Source: JBLHKS01 sp047620505 (GTDB taxonomy: Bacteria > Verrucomicrobiota > Verrucomicrobiia > Verrucomicrobiales > DEV007). Taken from it: 13,492 nucleotides of DNA. The stretch spans positions 1-13,492 of the forward strand of contig JBLHKS010000190.1 in the NCBI GenBank assembly GCA_047620505.1, in the 5' to 3' direction. A model generated the notes under the pieces. The model saw nothing but the letters and a program-made list of their open reading frames with translations, was not told the DNA's origin and made no database searches. Shown piece by piece: positions 1-6,830 of the stretch (its first letter is position 1; each line of letters begins with the position of its first letter). The translations under genes and the position numbers were made by a program.

Positions 1-56
1 CTGCGTTTCACCAAGCTCCGCTCGTGAGGTCCCTCGGCAGGCTCGCGATGACAATT
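1..56. repeat. Probable dispersed intergenic repeat fragment
   Basis: The first 124 bases contain no convincing gene. Positions 1-56, read on the minus strand, run GTCATCGCGAGCCTGCCGAG and then GGGACCTCACGAGCGGAGC. That matches in style the TGTCATC..GAGC..GAGGGACCTC intergenic repeats I recall from many bacterial genomes. Only one copy is visible here and the left edge is cut, so the repeat status is from memory of the type, not shown by this sequence. The remaining bases up to the sulfatase start show no clear promoter. Confidence 0.3.
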
Positions 57-124
57 CGGGGGCGATCCACCGATTTTCTCGTGATTTCTGCTTCCAGCTT
101 CGCGATTCCTGGCCAGGTTCGGCC

Positions 125-1564
125 ATGCATTTGAAAGTCTCTCGACGAATCCAGCAGCTGCTGGCGCTTCTTTTCTGTTTTTTGGCCGTTTCCACCTCGC
201 AGGCGCAGGAAAAGCCGAATCTACTCTTCATTTTCGCCGATGATCAGTGCTTTCGGACGATCAACTCGTTGAACAACGATGAAGTCGAGACGCCGAATCT
301 CGATCGGCTCGCCGCCAGGAGCACAACTTTCACTCGGGCTTATAATATGGGGAGCTGGTCAGGCGCGGTCTGCGTTGCGAGTCGGACGATGCTGAATACC
401 GGCAAGTACATCTGGCGGGCGAATGCTTCGAACCTCAAAGACCTTCAAGAAAAGGGGCAGCTCTGGAGTCAGCTCATCGGCGCGGCCGGTTACGACACGT
501 ATTTCAGCGGGAAATGGCATGTGAAGGCGGATACGAGTAAGATTTTCAAAACTGCTCGAAATGTCCGTCCGGGAATGCCGAATCAGACGCCGACTGGCTA
601 CAATCGGCCGATCGATGGTCGGCCGGATCCCTGGGACCCGAGTGATCCGAAGTTCGAAGGCTTTTGGAAGGGCGGAAAACACTGGAGCGAGGTTCTTGGT
701 GATGACGCGGTCGAGTATCTCGGGACGGCGGCGAAAAATGAGGCTCCGTTTTTCATGTATCTGGCTTTCAACGCGCCGCACGACCCGCGCCAATCGCCAG
801 CGGAGTTCGTCGCGAAATATCCGCTCGAAAACATCTCGATGCCGCCGAATTTCGTCCCGGAATACCAGTGGAAAGAGGAGATGAAGTCGGGGAAAGGCCT
901 GCGAGACGAAAAGCTGGCTCCGTTCCCGCGCACCGAGAATTCGGTCAAGGTCAACCGCCAGGAATACTACGCGATCATCACGCATCTCGACGTTCAGGTC
1001 GGCCGGATGCTCGATGCGCTTGAGGCGAGCGGCAAAGCGGACAACACGTGGATTTTTTACAGCGCGGACCACGGTTTGGCCGTTGGCGAGCACGGGTTGA
1101 TGGGAAAACAGAATATGTTCGAGCACAGCGTGCGGGTTCCGCTCATGGTGAGTGGCCCGGGGGTGCCGAAGGGCGCGAAGATGGATTCCCCGGTTTATCT
1201 TCAGGATATCATGGCGACGACAATCGATCTGGCCGACGCCGAGAAGCCGGATCACGTTGAATTTCAGTCTCTTAAGCCCTATTTGGTTGACGGCGGTGAT
1301 CCGGTGGTTCGCAGCGCGATTTACGGTGCGTATCTCGATGCCCAGCGGATGGTGACGGTCGGAAAGGATAAGCTGATTCTCTATCCGAAGGCCAAAGTCG
1401 CCGTGCTTTACGATGTGGCAGCCGACCCGTTTGAAACGAAGGATCTGGCGAAAAATCCAGAGAATCTCCCGTTGATGAAAAAGCTTTTCCAGCAGCTGCT
1501 GGAGCTTCAGGAGGATTTGGACGACAAAGTCGACTTAAAAAAGGTCTATCCGAATTTTATGTAA
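125..1564 (+). CDS. Secreted S1-family sulfatase (arylsulfatase / choline-sulfatase-like)
   Basis: A type I sulfatase hydrolyses sulfate esters with a formylglycine made from an active-site cysteine; this one is exported, so it probably acts on sulfated glycans in the periplasm or outside. Residues 1-27 form a signal peptide with a basic start, a hydrophobic core and a likely cut after SQA. The catalytic signature is CVASR at 83-87 (Cys83, Arg87). The other expected residues are present: Asp39-Asp40, Lys130 and His132 in GKWH, His219 in APHDP, Asp315-His316 in the ADHG block, and Lys328. The length of 479 residues is normal for the family. The ATG at 125 gives a proper signal peptide; the SD is weak. 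The tetrapeptide QQLL, encoded by the palindromic repeat, occurs twice, at residues 10-13 inside the signal peptide and at 456-459. The substrate cannot be told from sequence. No sulfatase-maturing enzyme gene lies in the window. Confidence 0.93.
   Translation: MHLKVSRRIQQLLALLFCFLAVSTSQAQEKPNLLFIFADDQCFRTINSLNNDEVETPNLDRLAARSTTFTRAYNMGSWSGAVCVASRTMLNTGKYIWRANASNLKDLQEKGQLWSQLIGAAGYDTYFSGKWHVKADTSKIFKTARNVRPGMPNQTPTGYNRPIDGRPDPWDPSDPKFEGFWKGGKHWSEVLGDDAVEYLGTAAKNEAPFFMYLAFNAPHDPRQSPAEFVAKYPLENISMPPNFVPEYQWKEEMKSGKGLRDEKLAPFPRTENSVKVNRQEYYAIITHLDVQVGRMLDALEASGKADNTWIFYSADHGLAVGEHGLMGKQNMFEHSVRVPLMVSGPGVPKGAKMDSPVYLQDIMATTIDLADAEKPDHVEFQSLKPYLVDGGDPVVRSAIYGAYLDAQRMVTVGKDKLILYPKAKVAVLYDVAADPFETKDLAKNPENLPLMKKLFQQLLELQEDLDDKVDLKKVYPNFM
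152..163. repeat. CAGCAGCTGCTG iterated palindrome, copy 1 (exact)
   Basis: Perfect 12-bp palindrome, extended to 14 bp (CCAGCAGCTGCTGG) by the flanking bases. It is read in frame as QQLL at residues 10-13 of the sulfatase, within its signal peptide. Confidence 0.95.
1490..1501. repeat. CAGCAGCTGCTG iterated palindrome, copy 2 (exact)
   Basis: Exact copy, palindromic over 14 bp with its flanks. It encodes QQLL at residues 456-459 of the sulfatase, near the C terminus in an apparently helical stretch. Confidence 0.95.
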
Positions 1565-1814
1565 ATTTGGCGTTTGGGCCGAGACTGAGCAGTATATTTT
1601 TTAGATATTTTCTAGGATTTCAGGCAAAGATGCCGGAATTTGTAGCAGTTGGATTATCAGGAAAAAAAGTTTTCATTTCCACGACGCAATGTCTATAAGT
1701 GCCGCGCTGTTCGCGTTTGTGATCCAAATCTAACGGCAAAATCAAAACCAACTTGGTTCTGATCGCCCTCCTCCCACCCAAAGGCGCTCAAAACCGGCTA
1801 TCCCAAATCAGGCA
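1565..1814 (+). promoter_or_regulatory. AT-rich 250-bp intergenic region with a weak promoter candidate
   Basis: This gap is clearly richer in A and T than the genes beside it. No good intrinsic terminator for the sulfatase gene is visible. A possible promoter for the next gene is TTTTCA at 1670-1675, an 18-bp spacer, and TATAAG at 1694-1699, which would leave a leader of about 110 bases before the ATG at 1815. The -35 match is poor, so this is a candidate only. An ORF of 71 codons starting inside the gap reads into the next gene in another frame and looks like a shadow. Confidence 0.25.
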
Positions 1815-2657
1815 ATGGACATCCAACAACCGCAAACCGGTAACGGCGCTTTCGAAGCGTCAGAAAACGGTGCAAACGTTGACGCAGATTCGTCAAGTGC
1901 GAACCCCGCTGCGGCGGCTCGTCCTTCGACTCGTGAAAACGCATTCCCGGATGACCAACAGGTTTTGAGCAAGAACGACAAGGTGATGCGGGCTTACGAG
2001 GCCTCCCTCGCGGCGTTCAACGCAGGAAATTGGGATGCGGCGGTTTCGCTTTGCGGCAAGGCGCTGGAAAACATCGCGCGTTCGGAATTGAGCTTCACCG
2101 AGCAGTCAGGGAGTCTCTCCCAGCTGATGGAGCGTCTCGTTCATCAGATCAACACCGACCGTCCGTTTCTCGAGCTTTCGAGCGCGTTGAAGGACGGTGG
2201 CGGCTTGGCCGAGCATTTCAATTTTGAGCGTTGCAGCAATCAGGATATCGCCAACGCGACGCTCGATTTGATCGAGTGTTTTGTGAATTACATTTATCTT
2301 TTCCGGCTTCGGCTGCGTCAGCTGATCGACCTTGTCCGGCCCGGATCAGACGAAGTGATCGACATGAGCCGGGGTGCGGATCTGCGGTTTTCGAGTGACC
2401 CTTTCGAGCATGGAAACGGAAATGGCAATGGCAACGGAGCCAGCGATTGGGATGCGCATCCGAGCGGCAACGGGAATGGAAATGGGAACGGCCATAGCAA
2501 TGGGAATGGAGACGTTCACAGCGACGTGAATGGAAACGGCAACGGCAACGGCGGATTTCCATCGGATCTCGAAAACGATTCGAAGGACGAAGCGCCTGCC
2601 GAAGAGCCTGCGTCGAAGAACGGCCAGCAACCGGCACTTTTTGGTCGGTCGGTGTAG
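1815..2657 (+). CDS. HEPN/DUF4145-like helical protein with Asn-Gly repeat tail
   Basis: Not recognised as a named protein. It has 280 residues, no signal peptide and no membrane segment, so it should be cytoplasmic. Residues 1-50 are low in complexity and probably disordered. Residues 52-178 are a compact alpha-helical region with GNWDAAVSLCGKALENIA (71-88), a leucine-rich middle (101-122) and the helix 142-175. The amphipathic helix with a KALENI-type motif, followed by a long loop and further helices, resembles DUF4145/HEPN-like domains, but the resemblance is loose. Residues 199-247 are Gly-Asn dipeptide repeats broken by short acidic pieces, and the tail (251-268) is acidic. The ATG is preceded at about 5 bases by AGG. 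The next gene begins 91 bases downstream, so co-transcription is possible but not shown. HEPN proteins are often RNases or toxin components; the catalytic Rx4-6H motif is not evident, so no activity is assigned. Confidence 0.75.
   Translation: MDIQQPQTGNGAFEASENGANVDADSSSANPAAAARPSTRENAFPDDQQVLSKNDKVMRAYEASLAAFNAGNWDAAVSLCGKALENIARSELSFTEQSGSLSQLMERLVHQINTDRPFLELSSALKDGGGLAEHFNFERCSNQDIANATLDLIECFVNYIYLFRLRLRQLIDLVRPGSDEVIDMSRGADLRFSSDPFEHGNGNGNGNGASDWDAHPSGNGNGNGNGHSNGNGDVHSDVNGNGNGNGGFPSDLENDSKDEAPAEEPASKNGQQPALFGRSV
2412..2555 (+). repeat. In-gene simple repeat coding for (Asn-Gly)n
   Basis: Imperfect 6-bp units of the GGAAAC / GGCAAT type code for alternating Gly and Asn in three blocks, split by DWDAHPS, HS and DVHSDV. 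Codons vary between units (AAC, AAT, GGA, GGC, GGG), so the repeat is old or held at protein level rather than a fresh slippage expansion. The product is probably a flexible, disordered linker or tail. Confidence 0.85.
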
Positions 2658-2748
2658 TTCTTGAGTTGGCTTCAAATTGCGTTTAAGGACCAAGCGAGTT
2701 GAAGCTGTTCGCATCGACTTCGTCCAATTTCGATACCCCTGAATTTCC

Positions 2749-3111
2749 ATGAAACGCCTGACCCTTGTTTTTTCCGCTCTAATCCTCGTCCTCGTTCCTT
2801 TCTACTTCGCCTGGGCTGAGGAGGAGTCCGAAACCGATGACCTGACAATTTCTTCGATCATGAAGAGCGCCCACAAGGGCGGTTTATTGAAGCGAGTGAC
2901 CGGAGGTTCAGCAACGGACGAAGACAAGCAGCAGCTGCTGGATTTCTACGAAGCTCTCGCTGAAATAAAGCCGCCGATGGGCGATTCGCGCGAGTGGGCG
3001 GAGCGGACCACCGCGATGATCGACGCAGCTAAATCCGCTGTCGGTGGAGACACCAGCAAGCTCAAGCGCGCGGTCAACTGCCGCGACTGCCACACGTATC
3101 ACAAGCCTTGA
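2749..3111 (+). CDS. Small exported c-type cytochrome with C-terminal CxxCH
   Basis: The 120-residue protein has an N-terminal signal peptide (1-23, hydrophobic core LVFSALILVLVPFYFAWA) and a single heme-attachment motif, CRDCH, at residues 111-115 close to the C terminus. Between them lies a mostly helical region of about 85 residues. A C-terminal CxxCH after helices is the arrangement of class II (c'-type) cytochromes; the protein may be such a four-helix bundle, acting in periplasmic electron transfer. The ATG at 2749 gives the proper signal peptide, although no SD is visible. QQLL at residues 61-64 is encoded by the iterated palindrome. A hairpin followed by six T lies 35 bases after the stop. 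The electron partner is unknown; the large cytochrome-fusion sulfatase in the same window is a possible but unproven one. Confidence 0.85.
   Translation: MKRLTLVFSALILVLVPFYFAWAEEESETDDLTISSIMKSAHKGGLLKRVTGGSATDEDKQQLLDFYEALAEIKPPMGDSREWAERTTAMIDAAKSAVGGDTSKLKRAVNCRDCHTYHKP
2929..2940. repeat. CAGCAGCTGCTG iterated palindrome, copy 3 (exact)
   Basis: Exact copy with G on both sides, so the palindrome stops at 12 bp. It is read as QQLL at residues 61-64 of the small cytochrome. Confidence 0.95.
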
Positions 3112-3119
3112 TCGAAGCT

Positions 3120-3207
3120 CGTAGTCCCGAGTCTCCGCACTCGGGCGCGGCCACAGCCGCGATTTTTTCCAATGGCTTCGTGGCGGGTGCGGAGACCCTT
3201 ATCTACG
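3120..3207. repeat. Palindromic intergenic element (REP/MITE-like)
   Basis: Two 21-nt arms (3120-3140 and 3187-3207) are inverted copies: the outer five bases (CGTAG) and the inner ten (GTCTCCGCAC) match perfectly, with a mostly mismatched middle of six. Between and within the arms sit two further hairpins, 3126-3132 with 3139-3145 (loop of 6) and 3146-3151 with 3156-3161 (loop CACA). Long and short structures compete for the same bases. The right arm contains the TAG stop codon (3203-3205) of the chelatase gene on the minus strand, so the element abuts and perhaps replaced the end of that gene. I recall similar '...GTCTCCGCACTCGGG...' intergenic repeats from PVC genomes, but cannot confirm this here. 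Confidence 0.6.
3146..3168 (+). terminator. Intrinsic terminator after the cytochrome gene
   Basis: A perfect 6-bp GC stem, CGCGGC (3146-3151) with GCCGCG (3156-3161), has a CACA loop and is followed by A and six T (3163-3168). It lies 35 bases after the cytochrome stop codon in the correct orientation. It is part of the palindromic element 3120-3207. Confidence 0.7.
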
Positions 3208-4633
3208 ATTGAACTTCGGCCGCCTCAAATTCGGCTTTCGAGACCTTCCGGGCTTCGGCTACGAGCAAGTTGCAGGCTTCCGGGCACAGGATCGGGAGTA
3301 CTCCCGCCGATTCGGATTCGGCGGGTAGCCCAGTTTCAATATCCGAGCTCAGTTTCCAGAGCACCTTTCGAAGACACCCATCGCCGCACCGCTCGTTGAT
3401 CAATTTCAATGCGCCTTCATCCGAAAGCGAGCGGGCGTAGCGGTACATCCCGGTCTGGCGATCGAGCGTGTCGCGGAAGTTGATGATTCGGAGCGACTCG
3501 CGATCCCGATTCATGCCGAGCGCCGCTGGGTAAAATTCGTCAATCGCCTGGGCGACTTCGGCAGCGGATCGTAGCTGGAGTCGCCAGCCGCGCTTCAGAT
3601 TCGGTGCGGCTTTCAGCGGACGAAACTCGCCGCTGTCCGCGTACTTTGAGAACTCGCGCGCGGCGAACGGGTCTTCAGCCGCCAGCAGCAGCTCGGCCGG
3701 AATTTCGGAGTCCGCGACGTGGCGAAGCTCAAATTTTCCCAGAGAACCGCTGATCGCAACCTCACCGATCTGGATTGGGGTCTCGAAAACTGGAGTTGGA
3801 ATCGCTGAACTCTGAAGTCCGTGAATTTGCTCTGGGAAATCTCGCACCTGATCGAGAATCACGTCCGCGATCGACGCATCGGTTCCGATCGCTCGGCTGA
3901 AAAAGAGATTCCGCCCACGCAATCGGATCGGGCTCTCGCGAAAAACCGTCGACTGGCTCGCGGCGGCAGGCAGTTCGTTTTCGATCCCGAGCAAGACCGG
4001 AATGTCCTGAAAGCTGTGCAAGCCGTCGGCGATGAAAAACGGAACGACGATCACGTTTTCCGCGTCGGTCAGCTCGTCCCATTTCGCGATGAACGGCTGC
4101 TCTTCCATGTAAGCGTCGATCACTTCGCGAACCGGCAGCTGCTGGGTTTTGAGAAGCTCAACTTGAGCCTTGATCGCCTCCGTCGATTTTTTATTCAGCG
4201 CCGTCCCGTGCCCAACGATGATCAGCGCAGTCGAATCCCGATCGACGCCCGGAGCGACTTCGTGAACACGTTCGGCGAGCAGTTTGGTCATGCTGGAGTG
4301 AATTCCGACGGGATCGCAGTAGTGAAAACGCTTGCCGTTGATTTCTGTCGTCGGGCCGGTCAATCCGAGCTCTCGAGGCAGGACTTCGCGCGTGAAATAG
4401 CCTTCGCTGATGAAGTTGGGAACCACGAAAACCTGGCGGCTGTCGATCATGTAATCGACCTGGCGCAAGCTTGGCTCCTCTTTCCAGAACGCACAGACAA
4501 CTTCGCGGAAAATCCCGCGTCGCCGGATTTCATCCGCATGCTGAAGGGTCGGCGCGCTCGAATCCGGGTTTTCAGTCGAGCCGTGGCCGATGATCAGAAG
4601 GGCGCTGTGTCGGAAGTCGGTCATTCCTGGCAT
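3203..4633 (-). CDS. CbiX/DR2241-type chelatase with two chelatase domains and a cysteine-bearing C-terminal domain
   Basis: CbiX enzymes insert metal into sirohydrochlorin on the way to cobalamin or siroheme. Two related domains are visible. The first has IIGHGST (14-20, His17), the block VVPNFISEGYF (70-80, Glu77) and CDPVGIH (106-112). The second has IIVGHGTALN (138-147, His142) and VVPFFIADGLHS (196-207, His206). After residue 290 follow extra regions like those of Deinococcus DR2241, a chelatase-like protein with added domains. Four cysteines in the pattern CGDGC (416-420) and CPEAC (450-454) could hold a 4Fe-4S cluster. The alternative start at Met4 is possible; neither has a clear SD. 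It is the last gene of a minus-strand cluster, 38 bases after the membrane protein gene. Its stop codon lies in the palindromic element. Cobalt versus iron as the metal cannot be decided, and no other cobalamin or siroheme gene is in the window. Confidence 0.85.
   Translation of the reverse strand: MPGMTDFRHSALLIIGHGSTENPDSSAPTLQHADEIRRRGIFREVVCAFWKEEPSLRQVDYMIDSRQVFVVPNFISEGYFTREVLPRELGLTGPTTEINGKRFHYCDPVGIHSSMTKLLAERVHEVAPGVDRDSTALIIVGHGTALNKKSTEAIKAQVELLKTQQLPVREVIDAYMEEQPFIAKWDELTDAENVIVVPFFIADGLHSFQDIPVLLGIENELPAAASQSTVFRESPIRLRGRNLFFSRAIGTDASIADVILDQVRDFPEQIHGLQSSAIPTPVFETPIQIGEVAISGSLGKFELRHVADSEIPAELLLAAEDPFAAREFSKYADSGEFRPLKAAPNLKRGWRLQLRSAAEVAQAIDEFYPAALGMNRDRESLRIINFRDTLDRQTGMYRYARSLSDEGALKLINERCGDGCLRKVLWKLSSDIETGLPAESESAGVLPILCPEACNLLVAEARKVSKAEFEAAEVQS
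4133..4144. repeat. Iterated palindrome, variant with one mismatch
   Basis: On the plus strand the sequence is CGGCAGCTGCTG, one base from the palindrome. On the gene strand it is CAGCAGCTGCCG, giving QQLP at residues 164-167 of the chelatase. It could be a decayed copy or a precursor. Confidence 0.7.
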
Positions 4634-4671
4634 TACGTCGGGCAGCCCCGATCAGATCGCGGCAGCTGCAT

Positions 4672-5496
4672 TCAATTGGCGAAATATCCGGCGTGAACGA
4701 AGAATGTGAGCGCGATGATCGCGGCCCCGGCCCCAAGCAGCGATGAGCCGATCAAAATCGGCCTCCCGCATTCGCCGCGCCGCTTGACTCCCAGGACGAT
4801 GGGAGTCGTGATCGCGATGATCAACGCAATTGAAATGAATGTCAGGGCGATGACAAACCGAACGAATATTCCAGATCCTGCGGCCGCTTGAATGACGAAA
4901 TCGACAAGAGCAGGCGCGATGATTGTGACGAACCAGGGCCAGTGTTTTTTCAGGTCGACTTTGAGAATCAAAAGAACGCAGGCGGGAACGAGGATTCCCG
5001 GTAGAATTTCGAGAGCCCAACCGGCGATCTCGTGCGCAAGCCCAGACTGGCCGAGGAACGGCTGAATGAAATGCCGGATCACCAGGCAGACGATCGGAAT
5101 GAATATCAGCGCAGGAAACAAGGTTAGCCAGTAAAGCGTTCGAGCCTTGATGAAAATGAAAACCAACGACGTGAGAAACATCCAGACCGCCAACATCGGC
5201 CAGCCAGCGAGACCGTAGGTTATCAGCGGGACCGTCACGCCGATCGCGAGGAAAAACCAAGGCCCTTCCTCGGTCAACTCGGTCGAAATATTCATCATGA
5301 GGCCGATCACAAAAATGAATGCGCCGACAACGGCGAGGATCGCAAGAAATGGCTCGACTGGATGATTAAAAATGTCGAGCGAGAGAATTTCGGACGCTCC
5401 GAATTCTGGAAAGTCGCCACCCTGAACCTCCGGCACGGCGATTTCCGCCTCGGTTAGGGGCACCTCACTCTCTGGGGTCGTCTCTGCGTCTTGCAC
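4672..5496 (-). CDS. Polytopic membrane protein of unknown function
   Basis: Not recognised. The 274-residue product starts with an acidic, probably cytoplasmic or disordered stretch (1-48), followed by about eight hydrophobic segments: roughly 49-70, 79-97, 99-117, 121-141, 157-178, 186-205, 210-237 and 247-272. Short charged loops (KKH at 183-185, KRRGECGR at 238-245) lie between the later ones. No catalytic or transport signature is seen. The first possible start is a GTG at 5496, as no ATG occurs before the first membrane segment; this makes the start less certain. It sits 43 bases after the isomerase-like gene and 38 bases before the chelatase gene on the same strand, so the three are probably one operon. 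A role linked to metal or sugar uptake would be only a guess from context. Confidence 0.78.
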   Translation of the reverse strand: MQDAETTPESEVPLTEAEIAVPEVQGGDFPEFGASEILSLDIFNHPVEPFLAILAVVGAFIFVIGLMMNISTELTEEGPWFFLAIGVTVPLITYGLAGWPMLAVWMFLTSLVFIFIKARTLYWLTLFPALIFIPIVCLVIRHFIQPFLGQSGLAHEIAGWALEILPGILVPACVLLILKVDLKKHWPWFVTIIAPALVDFVIQAAAGSGIFVRFVIALTFISIALIIAITTPIVLGVKRRGECGRPILIGSSLLGAGAAIIALTFFVHAGYFAN

Positions 5497-5539
5497 GGTG
5501 CCACAGTGCCGTGAGATCGCCGCAAATCCAGTCTAGATT

Positions 5540-6331
5540 CTAGCCGATCGCGCGCTTCATCCGCTCGACGACTTCAGTCAGCCGTTTGAGATCGCCACCC
5601 TGAACTTCTGCGGTCGCCCAGCCCGAGTAACCGGTTTCGTCCAGCGCTTTGCGGACCTCCGGCCAATCGACATCGCCGTCGAACAAATTGCAGTTTTTCT
5701 CCGCTGTTTCGTCGTGATCTTTCACGTCCAGCTTTACGATTCGCTCCGAACCCAATGTCCGAATCCAGTGCGGCGCGCCGCCGAATCGCTGATGATTTCC
5801 GATGTCGAAAAATGCCGCGACCCAGGGGCTTTTGAACCAGTCGAGATAAGCCGCCCACTCGACGGCGTCCGACGCGAAGCCGTTTTTGACATTTTCACAA
5901 CAAATGCGGATCCCCAGCTCTGCCGCCAGCGGAATCGCTTCACTTAGCATTTCCTGCGTCCGTTCGCGAACGTGGTCTTCGTTCTCTTTCGCCGGATCGG
6001 TCACCTTGCCGATCACTTGGAGAATCGACGATCCGCCCGCTTCATGCGCGAACCGAATCGCCTGCTTCGTGTAGTCGAGTGCTTTGCGGCGCACCAATTT
6101 GTCAGGATCCGAAAGCCGCGTATTCCAGTGATCGGCCGAGTTGACGTTGTGGATCGGAAGATCGGTTTTCTGGCTTGCTGTGATCGATTCCTTCAGCAGC
6201 TGCTGGTCCGGCCCGACTAACGACATTCCGTCGAAACCGGCGTCTTTGGCGATCTTGAATTTATCGAGCGTCGTGTCCCCGGCACGAATCATCGTGAACT
6301 TGACGGCTTTGAGAATCGTTCGCTTTGGCAT
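5540..6331 (-). CDS. Sugar phosphate isomerase/epimerase-like TIM-barrel protein
   Basis: Belongs to the xylose-isomerase-like TIM-barrel superfamily, whose members are metal-dependent isomerases, epimerases or dehydratases of sugars and cyclitols. With the start at the ATG at 6331 it has 263 residues, normal for the family. The expected blocks are present: KFKIAKDAGFDGMSL near the N terminus, ICCENVKNGF in the middle (the Glu a probable metal ligand), FFDIGNHQRFG (Asp and His), KLDVKDHDE, and ATAEVQGGD near the end (Glu a probable last ligand). An in-frame GTG at 6352 would add seven residues, but the ATG start fits the family better. There is no signal peptide. QQLL at residues 43-46 comes from the iterated palindrome. 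It is the first gene of a minus-strand cluster with the membrane protein and chelatase, and divergent from the SUI1 gene. The substrate is unknown. Confidence 0.85.
   Translation of the reverse strand: MPKRTILKAVKFTMIRAGDTTLDKFKIAKDAGFDGMSLVGPDQQLLKESITASQKTDLPIHNVNSADHWNTRLSDPDKLVRRKALDYTKQAIRFAHEAGGSSILQVIGKVTDPAKENEDHVRERTQEMLSEAIPLAAELGIRICCENVKNGFASDAVEWAAYLDWFKSPWVAAFFDIGNHQRFGGAPHWIRTLGSERIVKLDVKDHDETAEKNCNLFDGDVDWPEVRKALDETGYSGWATAEVQGGDLKRLTEVVERMKRAIG
6194..6205. repeat. CAGCAGCTGCTG iterated palindrome, copy 4 (exact)
   Basis: Exact copy, read on the minus strand as QQLL (residues 43-46 of the isomerase-like protein). It follows the start of an early barrel helix, where homologues might be expected to vary. 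Confidence 0.95.
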
Positions 6332-6415
6332 GACAAAGTTTAGGCACCTCACGGAGTCGAAGCAAGCCCGTCAGTGACCCGTTGAACTTTGCGGCGACCG
6401 TGGTTGAATGGACGG

Positions 6416-6823
6416 ATGAGTCGAGATCGAGGAAAAAAATCCACGAACGAAGATGAAGTTCCTCCCCAGAATCCTTTCGCAGAGCTGTCGCAACTCGAAG
6501 ACCTCGCAGAAGGTCCTCCGATTAAACCTGACGACTCAGCGCCGACCAGAACATCTCGTCGAGGGCAGAAAAATACGAATCGTGGCCGGATTGATATCCT
6601 TCGTCAAACTGCGCATCGGGGAGGGAAGGCGGTCACGGTCGTGAAAGGCTTCAAAGGAATCGGGCAGCCGGAGATCAAGGAACTCGCGAAGTTGATGCAG
6701 AAAGCCTGCGGGGTCGGCGGGACGGTCAAAAACGGATGCATCGAAATCCAGGGGGACAAACGAGATGATGTGAAACGAATTCTCACCGAAGCGGGCTTCA
6801 AACCCGTCTTTGCAGGAGGATAA
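6416..6823 (+). CDS. SUI1/eIF1-family translation factor (YciH-like)
   Basis: The product is the bacterial counterpart of eukaryotic eIF1, which helps select start codons on the small ribosomal subunit; in bacteria the role of YciH-like proteins is less settled. Residues 1-55 are charged and probably disordered. Residues 58-133 form the SUI1 domain, with GRIDILRQTAHRGGKAVTVV (57-76), KGFKGIG (77-83), the helix EIKELAKLMQKACGVGGTVK (86-105), IEIQGDKRDDVKRIL (109-123) and the ending GFKPVFAGG. The ATG at 6416 is chosen; an upstream TTG at 6389 would add nine residues that look unlike the family. The SD is weak (GGACGG). The stop lies only seven bases from the stop of the large minus-strand fusion gene, so the two are tightly convergent, with no terminator between. 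Confidence 0.92.
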   Translation: MSRDRGKKSTNEDEVPPQNPFAELSQLEDLAEGPPIKPDDSAPTRTSRRGQKNTNRGRIDILRQTAHRGGKAVTVVKGFKGIGQPEIKELAKLMQKACGVGGTVKNGCIEIQGDKRDDVKRILTEAGFKPVFAGG

Positions 6824-6830
6824 AAGAGTC

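Noticed and set aside
359..1255. 298-codon minus-strand open frame opposite the first sulfatase
   Set aside because: It lies wholly within the sulfatase gene, is rich in Arg and His as expected for an antisense shadow, and shows no family resemblance.
2346..2750. 134-codon minus-strand open frame across the Asn-Gly repeat
   Set aside because: It arises from the simple repeat and encodes Ile/Val/Ala-Pro repeats antisense to the Asn-Gly tail.
3821..4696. 291-codon plus-strand open frame opposite the chelatase gene
   Set aside because: The chelatase on the other strand has clear motifs; this frame has a shadow-like composition and no recognisable domain.
5494..5513. Inverted repeat CACGG...CCGTG around the GTG start of the membrane protein gene
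   Set aside because: Only five perfect pairs with wobble inside; it overlaps the start codon but is too weak to claim as an operator.
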